A stretch of 64,000 nucleotides of DNA from Tomocerus qinae. Lineage: Eukaryota > Arthropoda > Collembola > Entomobryomorpha > Tomoceridae. How positions within the stretch are numbered: position 1 is the stretch's first letter; each line of letters starts with the position of its first letter. The notes below the pieces were generated by a model. That model did no database searches. It was given only the letters and a program-made list of their open reading frames with translations, and was not told where the DNA came from. Both the position numbers and the translations under genes were made by a program. Where the stretch lies: positions 38,688,001 through 38,752,000 of the forward strand of contig CM034546.1 of assembly GCA_020055645.1 (NCBI GenBank). Reading direction: 5' to 3'. This document shows positions 44,420-54,979 of the stretch, piece by piece.

Positions 44420-45060
44420 TCGAAAACCGAGATTGAAAGATAAGAAGACAATGAGAGCTCATGCTCGACTGGACTTACCGAGGTATGCGTACCTATTGAA
44501 GGAGTGCACAGTGTACCAATTTGTAAATTATAGCTGACATAATGGGTCAGGCCTCTGGCATGACTTTTTAGCATTAGATCTTAGTACTTCTTCCTTCCGA
44601 ACAAGCCGAAGGTACCAATTCTCTCTGGTACAGACGTGAAAACTATTTAGAATAAATAATTTTTGTCTTTAGAGCTAATTGGCATTATTGCATCCAATAG
44701 CGTCCATAATGTACAAGGCCGCAGTGCCCACCCCCCCGAAATTTTTTTTCTGGCTGCGGCCCTCATAATGTATATCTAATTTCATTTCCAGTTTACTTTA
44801 TGTTCAGCATAGAAATATATTTGTCAAAGTAAGAAAGTGTTCTTACAGTCCTTGAATTTTATTGCACCAAAAGAGTAAAAATGATAACCGACAATGACAA
44901 CCTTCCATTTTCTTCTTCAATTTTTTCCCAAAGAAATTTAACTTTCTGCTTCTTTTATGTTTTACAATTTCCTGCAAAGTAGGCTACCTTAGCATCTTAA
45001 TCAATTTATAAATCATGACAGTAAGACGTTTGATAATTATGTGAAGCTTTTCATGTAAAA
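44420..45060. other. 3' flank of receptor 2 and spacer
   Basis: Non-coding. A short inverted repeat GGCCGCAG...CTGCGGCC around a C-rich/T-rich loop lies near 44709-44763. Confidence 0.45.
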
Positions 45061-45080
45061 AGTCAACCCGCATAACGTAA

Positions 45081-45585
45081 TGGAGAACTCCCTAAAAACC
45101 AAAGGGGGTGAATGTGTGGCGGGTATCCACTCTGGAGGGATCATAAGACCGTACTTTTTCCCAACAACCGTAACTGGTGAAAGTTAATTGCACATGTTGC
45201 AAACGTTGGCGAAACCAAGGATTGACCGAGAATTAGGGAATGAAGCTTTCTTCCACCAAGATGGTGCGTCTCCCCACTTTGGACGAATAGTACGGAATTG
45301 GGTAAATGTTCATTTCGAAAACTGGATTGGAAGAGGAGGAACGATAGAGTGGTGTCCACAAAGCCCTGATCTCCTCCTGACTATTTTCGGTGGGGATATT
45401 TAAGGGATCAAGTTTATTTAGAGGACCCATTCCAAGGAAGAGTTAAGCCGAAGACTGTGGAGGAGCTAAAGGAGTCTATAGAACGAGAATTTCAACGAAT
45501 CCCTCCAGAGATGATCCGGAAAACTTGTCAATCAGTACCACAGCGGTACAAGCGTTGTATCGATAGCAAAGGGAAACAAATCTAA
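45081..45585 (+). pseudogene. Tc1/mariner-type transposase relic, 3' half
   Basis: Reads GGIIRPYFFPTTVTGES, then MLQTLAKPRIDREL, then AFFHQDGASPHFGRIVRNW containing the second catalytic Asp. After EWCPQSPDL (third Asp, 35 residues on) a frameshift near 45372 restores PDYFRWGYLRDQVYLEDPF and PKTVEELKESIEREFQRIPP, ending at TAA 45583-45585. This is the DDE domain of an IS630-Tc1-mariner enzyme. The N-terminal DNA-binding half and left terminus are missing. A terminal-looking GGTCACCTTGTAT occurs at about 45800. It is inactive: in-frame stop near 45185 plus the frameshift. Confidence 0.85.
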
Positions 45586-45814
45586 TTTAATGTAAAGATC
45601 GTACACTAAAACATGGAAAAACACAGTATTTTAAGAAATTTGGTTTGCTATATTACTCGCAGAAAACAGTGTCAATAAAATATGCCTTACAGCATACTTT
45701 GTAGGAAATTTTGTCGTCTTTCCAATGGTGGTTATCTCATTTCAGTAGCAGCCTCTGTTTAGGAGTTAGAGAGCCTTGACCGTGTTCCTCTATTAACTGG
45801 TCACCTTGTATGAA

Positions 45815-46180
45815 ATATTAACGACTTGGGATTCTTATTGTAAAACCATGAATAGGTAGTGGCAAACTTCACAAAACGCAAAATACTAGTGTTCAGTTAA
45901 ACGGTTTAATCCTTTCACAAGAATATGCATTGAAAATATACTTGCATTTATGCATGTCACTTTCTCCCTTAAATTTCTGTAATGCTCTGTGGCATTGGCA
46001 GTATTCTTATATACAAAACTTTTACGTCACCCTTGTCTCACATGTATCTTGCTTTTATTTCCTACGGCCAACTTCTAAGCTTTTAATTCAGATTTGCTTT
46101 CATCGATACGAGACATATTCATCAGTCATCACTTTGGTTTGCAAGTATTTACTATTAGTTTTGGAAAAGGATACCTTTTT
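45815..46180. other. Unannotated spacer
   Basis: No gene recognised between the transposase relic and the next element. Confidence 0.4.
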
Positions 46181-46182
46181 AC

Positions 46183-47236
46183 GGGGCTTTCAAAGTAATT
46201 CTTTGGGCAGTAAATATATGTTTTGGGGCAGTTTTTTTAATTGGCAGTAACCGTTATTGTTTTAGGGCTGTATAACAAATGCATTAGGCAGTAGAACCAA
46301 TGCAAATGGCAGTAATCAAAACTGTATTTTACATAGTATTTTTGTAGAATAGATTTACTTGTCTACATAAATTTTACAACTTGGAAGCTTAAGAATATTG
46401 TTAGTGGGTATTCCGATCATGAATTTAGCCAAAGGTAACGAACTTATGGGATTGTACCTGCTTTACATAAGATTGTCTTATTATGTGTATCTTATCTTGT
46501 TTGAGTTGGCTGAATGTTGCTGTTTTATACTTCCACCTCAGTTTGAAAGCAATACTTAAACTACAAAGACTGACTAACAAGTCATAAAATGGCTTCCCAA
46601 CTTACATATTATTATTATTCTACTGATTACGACACTGATTCAGAAGGTGAAAATACTAACTAAATTAAAAATAAGATTACTGGAATCTTTTAAAAACGTA
46701 TAATACGGAAGAAGACGCGTTTTCCGAAATTGAAAGTGATTGGTCAATTCGTTAAATAAAAATATTAATCATGGGTGCAAAGTTAATTATTTTTTTTGCA
46801 AGGGCAATAAAAAATGCCCACGTAAGCGGAAGTTAGAAGTTAAAAGTGTTGTTAATTTATGGGAAAATAACTGCCCATTTTCACTTCGCTAAAAAACTAA
46901 CAGTGATTGCAAATAAACGAAAACGAGGACGACCTGCAGGTGTAACTAAAGCTCTCTAAAGCTAAAACCATGAATCTTGATTGATATGATCTTTTTCATT
47001 ATTTACTATCTATAATTATTACATAATATTGACAAATAATCATGCTTTATTTTCTTTTTGAATTTACTTTTGACTGAATATTAGAAATAAAGAACATTTT
47101 AGTGTTACTGCCAATAATATTATTTCTACTGCCTATCACACTTGTTTCTTACTGCCCCGAAAAATTTAAAAACTGCCGATAAAAAACTGCCTGAAAGAAT
47201 TATTTTTACTGCCCGAAGAATTACTTTGAAAGCCCC
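46183..47236. mobile_element. TIR element with GGCAGT subterminal arrays
   Basis: 32-bp terminal inverted repeats (46183-46214 and 47205-47236, beginning GGGGCTTTCAAAGTAATTCT) differ at one base and may extend outward by TTTTTAY. Both ends carry clusters of GGCAGT / ACTGCC, about six on the left (to about 46312) and seven on the right (from about 47108). The 1.05-kb interior has only a 24-codon ATG frame and no transposase. It is inserted next to a BEL/Pao relic; the target duplicate is unclear. Confidence 0.75.
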
Positions 47237-47239
47237 ATA

Positions 47240-48190
47240 AAAATTTATCCCTTTGGAAAATCAACCTCCAAAGTATCGATGACTTGAGTCAAATTATCCG
47301 GAGTAAACATCATTGATTGAACCACTTCCTAGGCTTTCCCTTTGAGACATTCCATAAGGCGAACCATGTTTTCGGAATTTAAATACTGCCTAGCTTTAGT
47401 GAAATTTCAAAAATTTGCTATAAAATTAAGCCGATCAATTGGATTTCTAGTAAATGTTGGTAAATCTTAACAAATTGATTGCCTCGACAGAAACTTCTAC
47501 GTGAAATTTTCAGTTAAAGAATTATTGGGTTGGCTAATTTCTCAAAAACCTTAGAGAGTGCTTGAGTTAATTGGGGTTTCTTCAATCATACACTGTTGAT
47601 TATCAATCCAATCGGCTACTTTCTAGCTCTTACTTCCAGTGCCATCTGATCAACAACGGTTCCTTCATCCTCACTCAGATATTGTAAGTCGCCATCTCCA
47701 TCATTTTATTCGGCAATTATCTCCTTTAGAATGGTTAACTTTTGTATATCAGAGATCTTTCCCTGTCTGCTTTCTCTATTCAGCATCAATTATTCGGCGT
47801 TTAATACTACTTGCCAAGTTACCACAGATGATTTACTCTTTTTGAATTTATGCTTCTACGTGATGAAAAATTTGCTCCAAAATGTAAATTTTCCATACAT
47901 ATGCTAAAAACATTCGAGATGACGGAAAAAATTGCTGGCTACCTATCCCCCTCCTCGTGACCGTTTTTCTTTGCTTCTCAGGATCGGATTTCTGAATAAA
48001 TTACGTCAAAATTTTCCGGAAGTTTCTTCCCCTGAATCCTTTGACTTTTTCAGACACTTCCGTCATTCTTATCTTCAGACATCTTTTTAATCGAGCTAGT
48101 TAGTTTTCTCGAAGGACCATTGGATGCTACATAGTTTGTAAGCAATCTCGGATTTTAACTATGGTGAAAAAATTGCAGAAAAACACTTAA
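47240..48190 (-). pseudogene. BEL/Pao retrotransposon gag relic
   Basis: The minus strand reads RESRQGKISDIQKLTILKEI, then GDLQYLSEDEGTVVDQMALE with a frameshift, then DLPTFTRNPIDRLNFIANF, NFTKARQYLNSENMVRLMEC, LKGKA-EVVQSMMFTPDNL and TQVIDTLEVDFPKG. This is the characteristic BEL/Pao Gag pattern (L-P-F-G-x-P, L..CL.G.A...V..L......Q.I..L...FG). Several stops (for example between NF and NFTK, and after GKA) and frameshifts kill it. The downstream protease-RT region is absent, replaced at 47237 by the TIR element. Confidence 0.75.
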
Positions 48191-48199
48191 AACTAGTTG

Positions 48200-48820
48200 A
48201 TTAATACATTACTAGTTCCGCGGGAATTCGGTCTCCTCAACCTCTTTTTCATTTGAAAGTATATGAACTGAAAATTTACCCGAAGTAAGTGCTGGGACTA
48301 CTGAAGGATTGGTGCGGCTCCAAGATAATATGTCAGTTGTACGTTGGACGACATTCGGCAGAGGGGTCAAGATTCCAGCTTGGTTCAAGGCATAACTATA
48401 TTTCATGATAATTAAATGTTTTACTTATCTTAGTGTAAGTATAGCATTATGTATGTGTAGAAAATATTATTATCCATGTAAGGGCTAGAGCCCATTTGAC
48501 TTCCATTTTTTTGAATGATCTATTGATTGATGCTTGTATTAGTTTTAAAAATAGCTTGAATGCTTGTGTTTTGTTTTCGACGGTTGGCCGTAGGCATTAC
48601 TGTTTGATTAGCGGAGAGACGCGGACCTATATTAGTGATCCGTCTTAGGAAGTAAAACTTCTCAATCAAGGTATTTTTGGAAAAGTGTCTAATTAAATGA
48701 ATAGTTTTGTGTAAAATAAATTGTGTGAATGTGAGAAATCCATTGGATCCAGTCCTTTATCTTTCTCCTAAGTTTTCTTAAACCAAAACACTTCATTTTA
48801 GAAGTGCAATTTCCATCGGA
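48200..48820. other. Probable leader/LTR remains next to the gag relic
   Basis: 48212-48406 has an open minus-strand stretch (ILTPLPNVVQRTTDILSWSR) that could be the retroelement leader. 48600-48720 contains ATAAATTGTGTGAATGTGAG-like sequence reminiscent of an LTR polyadenylation region. No paired LTR was found, so this is only a suggestion. Confidence 0.3.
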
Positions 48821-50339
48821 TAGTCTGATTAGTGACTTTTTGAACGCATATATTATTAAAGGAAATTATTTAGAATTTAAACGGAAGAAAGAAAGCACCG
48901 TTCGCAGCAGAATATCTACAGCTCCTTGCGCGACCGACGTTTTTGATGGACATGAAGGAGGACAGAGTCTTTGTTATCGTTTACTGTGATAAATTGTGGT
49001 ATTTTATACAAGCCAGAAAACAAAAAGGGCTTTTTGCACCGTTTTTATAAAAAATGTAGGAGTAAAATTTTTAAAAAGAAGATTTTCCTCTTTTTTGATG
49101 TAGCAGAGTCCCCCATTTGCTTCCAACCTGTAAACAAAGTAAAAAGGACTGCTTTTTTTAGAAAATTAGAGCTTTACTTTTTACCTTTTTGTAAAAATTA
49201 GTACTATTTTGTAAAAAAGGGAGTACCTTTTTTGTTCCCTGTTACAGGCTACCAATATAATGCAAACTAATTTGAATGCGAAAATAATTTTTTTCGACAA
49301 TTTTAAGAGTACTTTTGTATATATATTTTGCGGTGGTATAATTCTTTGTAATAAGTGACGTTTGGAAACAGAATATCCATATAAGGGATGAAATATAAGA
49401 ATTAAATTTTGGATTAAATTGGTTAAAATATTTAAAGGATGTAGGATGTTAAAGCATAATATTATGTATATCTAGTCATTGAAACGGTATGTTAACGTTC
49501 TTAAATATTTTGGATTTTGGATAATTATTTCAACTATTGCAAATGCTGCCAAATATTATTTAAGTGAAAACCTTTCAATATCCATTCTGCCCAGGTGGAA
49601 CAATGAATAGTACGAGAATTTAGGATAGGTTTTAATACTTTCAATCAGGCTTTATCTCATATATATTAAGGACAGGATTTTCACGTGCTCGTTAGTACTA
49701 AGAAAATGATAGTTTAATGTAATTAATTTGTTCAGATTAAAAAATATTTTTATACAAATAGGTTATCGTCAAGCACGCAAACCACAAGTGGACAACCATT
49801 AGTTAATAAGCTGGCCTAACGTATGGCCTAATATTTCGAATTGAAGATAACCATTTGACGATATAGTTCATGCTAGTGTTGATGGATTATATGTAGAGTG
49901 TAAGATAAATATTCACCTTCAGGCTTAAAATTTATATAACGCCGTGTTTTGGGAAATTGCAATACGTTGTACATGTCCTTTTAATACCCTCGCCTCATTG
50001 AAAACTGTAATAATAAGAAATTACAATTTATCTGCTAAAATACGAATATCTATCGTAGATATTACGTTCAATAGTTATATTTTACTTCTTAATTACATTA
50101 CAAGTTAAACATCCAAGAAATACACCATGTTCGACAATTTACAAAAGGCTGCAATGCCCGAAAGGTACAATTTTCTTTATTTATTGTGAGAAATTGTGCG
50201 ACACTTGTAAATCTGGAACACCTCCTATTGGATTAGGGGGTTTCTTCTGACGACAATTGCATGTCTCCCCGGATACAAAAACATTTAATCCTCATCTGAG
50301 ACAATAAATTCCCAAATATGATTTTTTCCATATATTTTC

Positions 50340-50660
50340 CATATATACCACGCAAGCCAGCACATGTGGCTTGCGTGGTAGAGTGTCAATCTCTATGGCG
50401 AGTGGTAACAGCTTCGATGCTTGGCGATATTGGTGTTTGGATACGGTTTTTTCCACCGCTGATGTATTTAGCAGTTACGGCTGTTACTAAATATGCATCA
50501 TGCAATGGTTTTCCCGCTTCTGTAACTCCGAATGGAGAAATACCTTAACATTTCTTCGTACTACTCATCGTAACATTTAAAAGAAAGTGAGATATGTTCA
50601 ACTGGTGTAATTGGTTTCTAACGAAACAAACCAGTGGTGTATGAGCTTTTTTTATGAGCT
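50340..50660 (+). mobile_element. tRNA-derived SINE-like insertion
   Basis: This stretch is present in unit 3 and absent at the matching place in unit 4 (about 56738). It opens with a perfect 12-bp inverted repeat ACCACGCAAGCC / GGCTTGCGTGGT (50349-50380). It then has an A-box-like GGCTTGCGTGGTAGAGTG and a B-box-like AGCTTCGATGC (50409) at tRNA spacing. No long coding frame is credible. The 3' end is near the repeated CTTTTATAATAC. The tRNA of origin cannot be named. Confidence 0.5.
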
Positions 50661-51296
50661 TTTATAATACGACCGCCACTGAATGTAAATTGAGGAACAG
50701 TTTAAAAGTCGAAGAACGAAAGGTTAGAAATAAATATATCAAACTAGTTTGTTGTGTTGCCTTACAGGATTCCCTGCCTTGTCCATTTATGTGAGTGGAA
50801 AGTGTACATTAGAGGGACCAAGAAAATGTTTAGAACTACAGTTAATCCTTTTAGGCTCATAAACACTTGCAGAGTCTAAACATGGAAAACATGATCTGCA
50901 GAAATTAGATTTTGTATATCTAAAATATAAAAAGTTTAAATTGTGTTGTATTGTAACAACAAAAAATTAAATTTTTATCAAAAATTGAGATACAAGTGAC
51001 TATAACTCTAAAACTCAAAACTATAACCAGAAAGACAATTTTTAAGTTCATGTCTCAAAACATTTTTCCCTGCATTACATTTTTTAAAATTCAAACGGCA
51101 ACTTAAACGTATACGTGGAGTCGCACAGAAGTAATAGAGACTGGAACAGTTAAATGCTAATAATAGTCAAAACTATTATGATTTTCCTGGTATATGTTTT
51201 AGAAATGAGATTATAATTAACATTGATTGGTTTTCTGTTTTGTTAGTAATATGCCAGCCTTCATTAACTCGAGGGTGTCTCACGTCTCACTGGCTA

Positions 51297-51306
51297 GATA
51301 TAAAAC
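51297..51306 (+). promoter_or_regulatory. TATA region of receptor gene 3
   Basis: GATATAAAAC followed by the block GCGTAATCTAAAACT shared with unit 2; about 85 bp before the start codon. Confidence 0.55.
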
Positions 51307-51388
51307 TCTTATTAGCGTAATCTAAAACTAAAAATACTTTCCCTCACTTTGGATCGTTCACTGGTGAAGACAGCCGAACAAAAGTAAA

Positions 51389-53314
51389 ATGTATTCCCTC
51401 TATCCAATTGTACCCTTTTTAATTTCTCTTATTATAAACAACATCAACTGCTTTCGAAATTTGTCGTTCTATAGTAATTGTGATTTTAACATGATTACTT
51501 TTCATCAATCCGAATGGCAGACAGATTTTATCCTGTCTAACCAAAATGGCCAACCATGGACCTTGGCAACATCAGACTATAATAACACTCTCTTCGGGCG
51601 TGATGAAGATAATCCACGAGATCTCTCTAGAAGTTTCTGCTCGGTGAATATTCTTATGAAACCATACCCTTCTTTGATGTATCTCAAAACTCATTTTGGT
51701 AAAGAAATAAATCGTCGCAATTCGAGATTCATAATCGTCGTCAAAAATGAATTGAGATGGATGAATCCAGATTGGCGATCAAATCTCATTCAAGATTTGG
51801 AGGTTCCTCTCATCATAATTGGAATGAAATTTAGAAACAAATATTCGATTTACACGACACGTCTCTACAATCCGAAGAGTAAATCTTTAATTCTTCGTCG
51901 AATTAAAAATGTAAGATCCGAAGAAGAATGGGAAAACATTTGGATGACTTTAAATGGGAATCTTCAAGGCATTAAAATTGGTGGATTTTACGGCCGTTTT
52001 TTCTCCAAATACCCTAGAGAAATGCCACAGTGTAAAATGGTTCTCTATTCTTTAGTAAAAACTAACCGTTTAAATCCATATTGTGATAATTTGGTGAGAT
52101 CTGTTGAATTGATGGCTGAAAGATTGAACTTCACTGCCGTATATGCAAGGCGAAGTAAAGATCTCGAAGGAAAATATGATCGATGTGGAATTATTTACAT
52201 ATCGGCACTTTACACTCAACCTTATATTGTGGAATGGTATGCAACTCATTTCATCGAGTACTATAAAGAATTGATTCCATATTACTGTGAACCCAACCCT
52301 CGATTAGCGGACATTCCCTTGTCAGTTCTGATTCAAAATACATTTGATGATTATTGCTGGTGGCTGATATTTTCGCTATTCCCGATTTCATTTTATGCTT
52401 TAGGCTTTAGAATTTCTACTTTCTACAAGAAATTAGAGTTTATTTTTGTATCCACAATAGCCGTCCTTTTATATCAAGAAGTTTCCACTAAACAGAGAAA
52501 TATTTTGTACTTGTTAATTGTGTCCATGGGATTTGTAATTGCTAATCTATATGAAACGTGGATAACAAGCGAGATCATTGCTCCGCCAGACAGAAAGCAA
52601 TTTAAAGACCTTAAAGATCTCGTAGAAAATGGATATAAATATTTAGCGCAGAAAGACAGACGGATAAATTTATACGACGATGGAGTCGAATATTTTGAAA
52701 AGTATAAAATTGTGGACAAGATGAATTCAAGTGTCGACATATTTGATTGGCAAACCAATGCAACATCTGAACACAATGAAATGAACCCCTTGACCCTTAT
52801 CAAAACAATGTTGACCAACGTCTCAATGAAACTATTTCATGTGCATACTAAAGCCACAAGTCAATACCAGGTGGCCTTAATACCATCCTACGTATCTTCT
52901 GATGGAATTTGCATGACTGTAGAGGAAACACAACTCGCTGATCCAATGTTTTATATGTTCTATAATTGCTACCGTTATAAATTCCAATCATATTTTCAAG
53001 TCATGCAAGAGGGAGGTTTTCTAAACTATTTCAAGGAACAATACTATTTCATTCGTGATTTGAAGGATTTAATATCCCATTCAAAACTGAAGCATAGAGA
53101 ATCTCAGACATTGCCCATTAATCTGTACATGAGAATCCACGCTATTTTCTTCGTTTGTGGATACTTTCTACTTGGATCATTTATCATTCTTCTTCTGGAA
53201 TGGTTGTGGCATTCTAGATTGATGCTATGTATACACGTTGTGACTTGTCTGAACAAAATTGTAAGCGTCGCCAAAGATGTTGGAAGAAGATTTTATCTTT
53301 GTATACGTGGATAA
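51389..53314 (+). CDS. Divergent ionotropic receptor (iGluR superfamily), gene 3
   Basis: Intact single-exon ORF, 641 residues. The signal peptide MYSLYPIVPFLISLIINNIN is followed by an approximately 300-residue extracellular region. A first membrane span lies at about 325-343 (WWLIFSLFPISFYALGF). The pore-side hydrophobic stretch LEFIFVSTIAVLLYQ comes next. A third span at about 375-392 runs into NLYETWITSEIIAPPDRKQ and DLKDLVENGYKYL, the place where receptors have SYTAxLTSxLTxP and the S2 lobe. A last span at about 580-602 (FFVCGYFLLGSFIILLLEW) ends the protein with a short basic tail. Layout and the last-helix pattern fit insect-type IRs. The canonical glutamate-binding Arg/Thr/Asp residues were not recognised, as in divergent tuning receptors. 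A dendritic chemosensory channel subunit is inferred. Confidence 0.75.
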   Translation: MYSLYPIVPFLISLIINNINCFRNLSFYSNCDFNMITFHQSEWQTDFILSNQNGQPWTLATSDYNNTLFGRDEDNPRDLSRSFCSVNILMKPYPSLMYLKTHFGKEINRRNSRFIIVVKNELRWMNPDWRSNLIQDLEVPLIIIGMKFRNKYSIYTTRLYNPKSKSLILRRIKNVRSEEEWENIWMTLNGNLQGIKIGGFYGRFFSKYPREMPQCKMVLYSLVKTNRLNPYCDNLVRSVELMAERLNFTAVYARRSKDLEGKYDRCGIIYISALYTQPYIVEWYATHFIEYYKELIPYYCEPNPRLADIPLSVLIQNTFDDYCWWLIFSLFPISFYALGFRISTFYKKLEFIFVSTIAVLLYQEVSTKQRNILYLLIVSMGFVIANLYETWITSEIIAPPDRKQFKDLKDLVENGYKYLAQKDRRINLYDDGVEYFEKYKIVDKMNSSVDIFDWQTNATSEHNEMNPLTLIKTMLTNVSMKLFHVHTKATSQYQVALIPSYVSSDGICMTVEETQLADPMFYMFYNCYRYKFQSYFQVMQEGGFLNYFKEQYYFIRDLKDLISHSKLKHRESQTLPINLYMRIHAIFFVCGYFLLGSFIILLLEWLWHSRLMLCIHVVTCLNKIVSVAKDVGRRFYLCIRG

Positions 53315-53319
53315 CTTAA

Positions 53320-54270
53320 ACATTAAATTGCGATTGGTAAGGAGTGGAGCACTGGAGCGCCCCATTAAAGCCTTACCGTTAGAAAGCCAGCTAAAATTCA
53401 TTTTAAACACCAATGCAATGCTTAGTGTTATATTAATACCATTCTTAATAAGTGTCGAGTTTCCCATCTGGTGTCTCATTATGCTAGTTTTATTACCACA
53501 CTGGATGATTGACGGCATAATAAATGTGATGTATTACTTTTTGTAAATTTAACAATCTCTATGCACAAATGATACTGTAAATAAATTAAATAACAACCAA
53601 GAGCGAATGTGATTGCACACAATTGTGTTGTTTTTAACTCTATATAATTCTTTTGTTTTGCCCTAAAAGTGGATATAAAAAGTAGATAGAAATTATATTA
53701 CATATTATTGCAATTAATTCTAAATTACTGTAGGTATTTATATACTATATTGGAATATTATAGATTTTTGACTTTTCATATTCTATGTAATTTACGGCAA
53801 TAAAGCAATTTAAATTTAAAAAATTCAACCAAGTGAAGAATATCTATAAATGTTAAATAAAATTGTATTTTTTCATGCATATTTAAAATGTTGACTGCTG
53901 CCGTTGTTTTAAGCGTTAATAAATCCAATAAGCAATAACACTCCTAAAACCACAGCTTTAGTTCATTAAGCTTTACAAATAATCGCGCGTAGGGCGAAAA
54001 AGTGTGTTATTTTTCCGTCAAAATTTTCTTTTTTCGTTCGTAGTCATTAAATTAGATACTACTCAATTTTTTTTAAAAAAAGCCGGACACACTTCTGAAG
54101 ACAGGAAATTTTTGGGACGCCGCGACAGGTCTCCAAAAATGGGACGATCCCGTTTAAAATAGGATGGATGGTCAGCCTAAGTTGCAGTCTATAGGCAGTT
54201 AATGATTTTCACATATTTAACACACACTGACCCTAGGAGCCGATCCCTTAGTACGACCGTAGTGATTTTG
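53320..54270. other. 3' flank of receptor 3 and spacer
   Basis: The first 250 bases resemble the region after receptor 4 (58905-59160: AATTGCGATTGGTAAGG, AGTGTCGAGTTTCCCATCT), so the duplication extends past the stop codon. The overlapping 89-codon frame here is not conserved in unit 4 and is not called. The rest is AT-rich. Confidence 0.55.
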
Positions 54271-54273
54271 GCT

Positions 54274-54854
54274 CAGTGTACAATATACCATTTACCACTT
54301 ACCAGTGGTAAGTGGTTTTCAATGGTACTTAACGTTAAAGTTAAATAACACTACCTAAAAAATTGAGGTAAGTGGTAAAAATGGTAAAAATTATTTCGTT
54401 TAAATTTCGCGTGTAGATTTGGAATAAAATTCGGTGCCAAAGTATGAAATAACTTAGCAGCTGATGATTGTTGTTACTAATTGATAAATTTTCACCAATC
54501 AGAGTTAGATTCTACCAATGTGGGCATTAAGAGCCCTTATTTGCCGATTGAGAATTAAATTTGCTACTAAATTGCCTTCAAATCAATTTTAATTTGACGA
54601 TACCAAATGTAATCTTGGTTTTAGTAATATTTACTTGATTAATTTGATAATTAACGGGCTAATTGGAAATGTTTCATAGAAAATAAAGTTTTAAAACCTA
54701 TATATTTCAGGAATACTAATTAATATCTGTACTAAACTAAATAATAAATCTCAAATATTTACTATTTATATCATTAAATGCATTTATACCATTAAGTGCA
54801 TTTTTACCACTGTGATGGTTAAAAAAGCTAAAAAGTGGTAAATTTTGTTCACTG
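54274..54854. mobile_element. Non-autonomous hAT element, TACCA-rich family, copy 1
   Basis: Ends CAGTGTACAATATACC and, reversed, CAGTGAACAAAATTTACCAC. The interior is rich in TTACCA/TGGTAA. Same family as 62692-63360, which has a perfect 8-bp duplicate; here the flanking 8-mers have diverged. No transposase. Confidence 0.75.
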
Positions 54855-54979
54855 GTCGGCTCACATGGAGTGACAGAAGAGCAGTTAATTAGAGAATCAA
54901 AATATAACAACGGAGGCCGCTCTGTAAATAGGCATAAGCCTGAAACACTAAAGACCTCTACTTTACTTTTATTGCGGTT

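Larger units (their letters stand above)
48830..53314 (+). repeat. Segmental duplication unit 3 (receptor unit)
   Basis: Same landmark order as the other units: ACCGTTCGCAGCAGAATATC (48898), TAATAAGTGACGTTTGGAAA (49350), CAGG(C/T)TTTATCTCATAT (49646), CACGCAAACCACAAGTGGAC (49776), the ATTGGATTAGGGGGTTTCTT block (50228), AAGTGTACATTAGAGGGACC (50800), TATA region (51297), receptor ATG (51389). It contains an extra SINE-like insertion at about 50340-50660. Confidence 0.85.

Noticed and set aside
44700..44765. GC-rich hairpin after receptor 2 as an RNA gene or terminator
   Set aside because: Short stem with a simple C/T-rich loop, not conserved in the other receptor units.
46585..46660. Short ATG frame inside the GGCAGT element as a transposase start
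   Set aside because: Stops after 24 codons and no DDE or zinc-finger motif follows.
53277..53546. 89-codon ORF overlapping the end of receptor 3
   Set aside because: The equivalent flank of receptor 4 does not keep the frame, so it is a by-product of conserved 3' flanking DNA.
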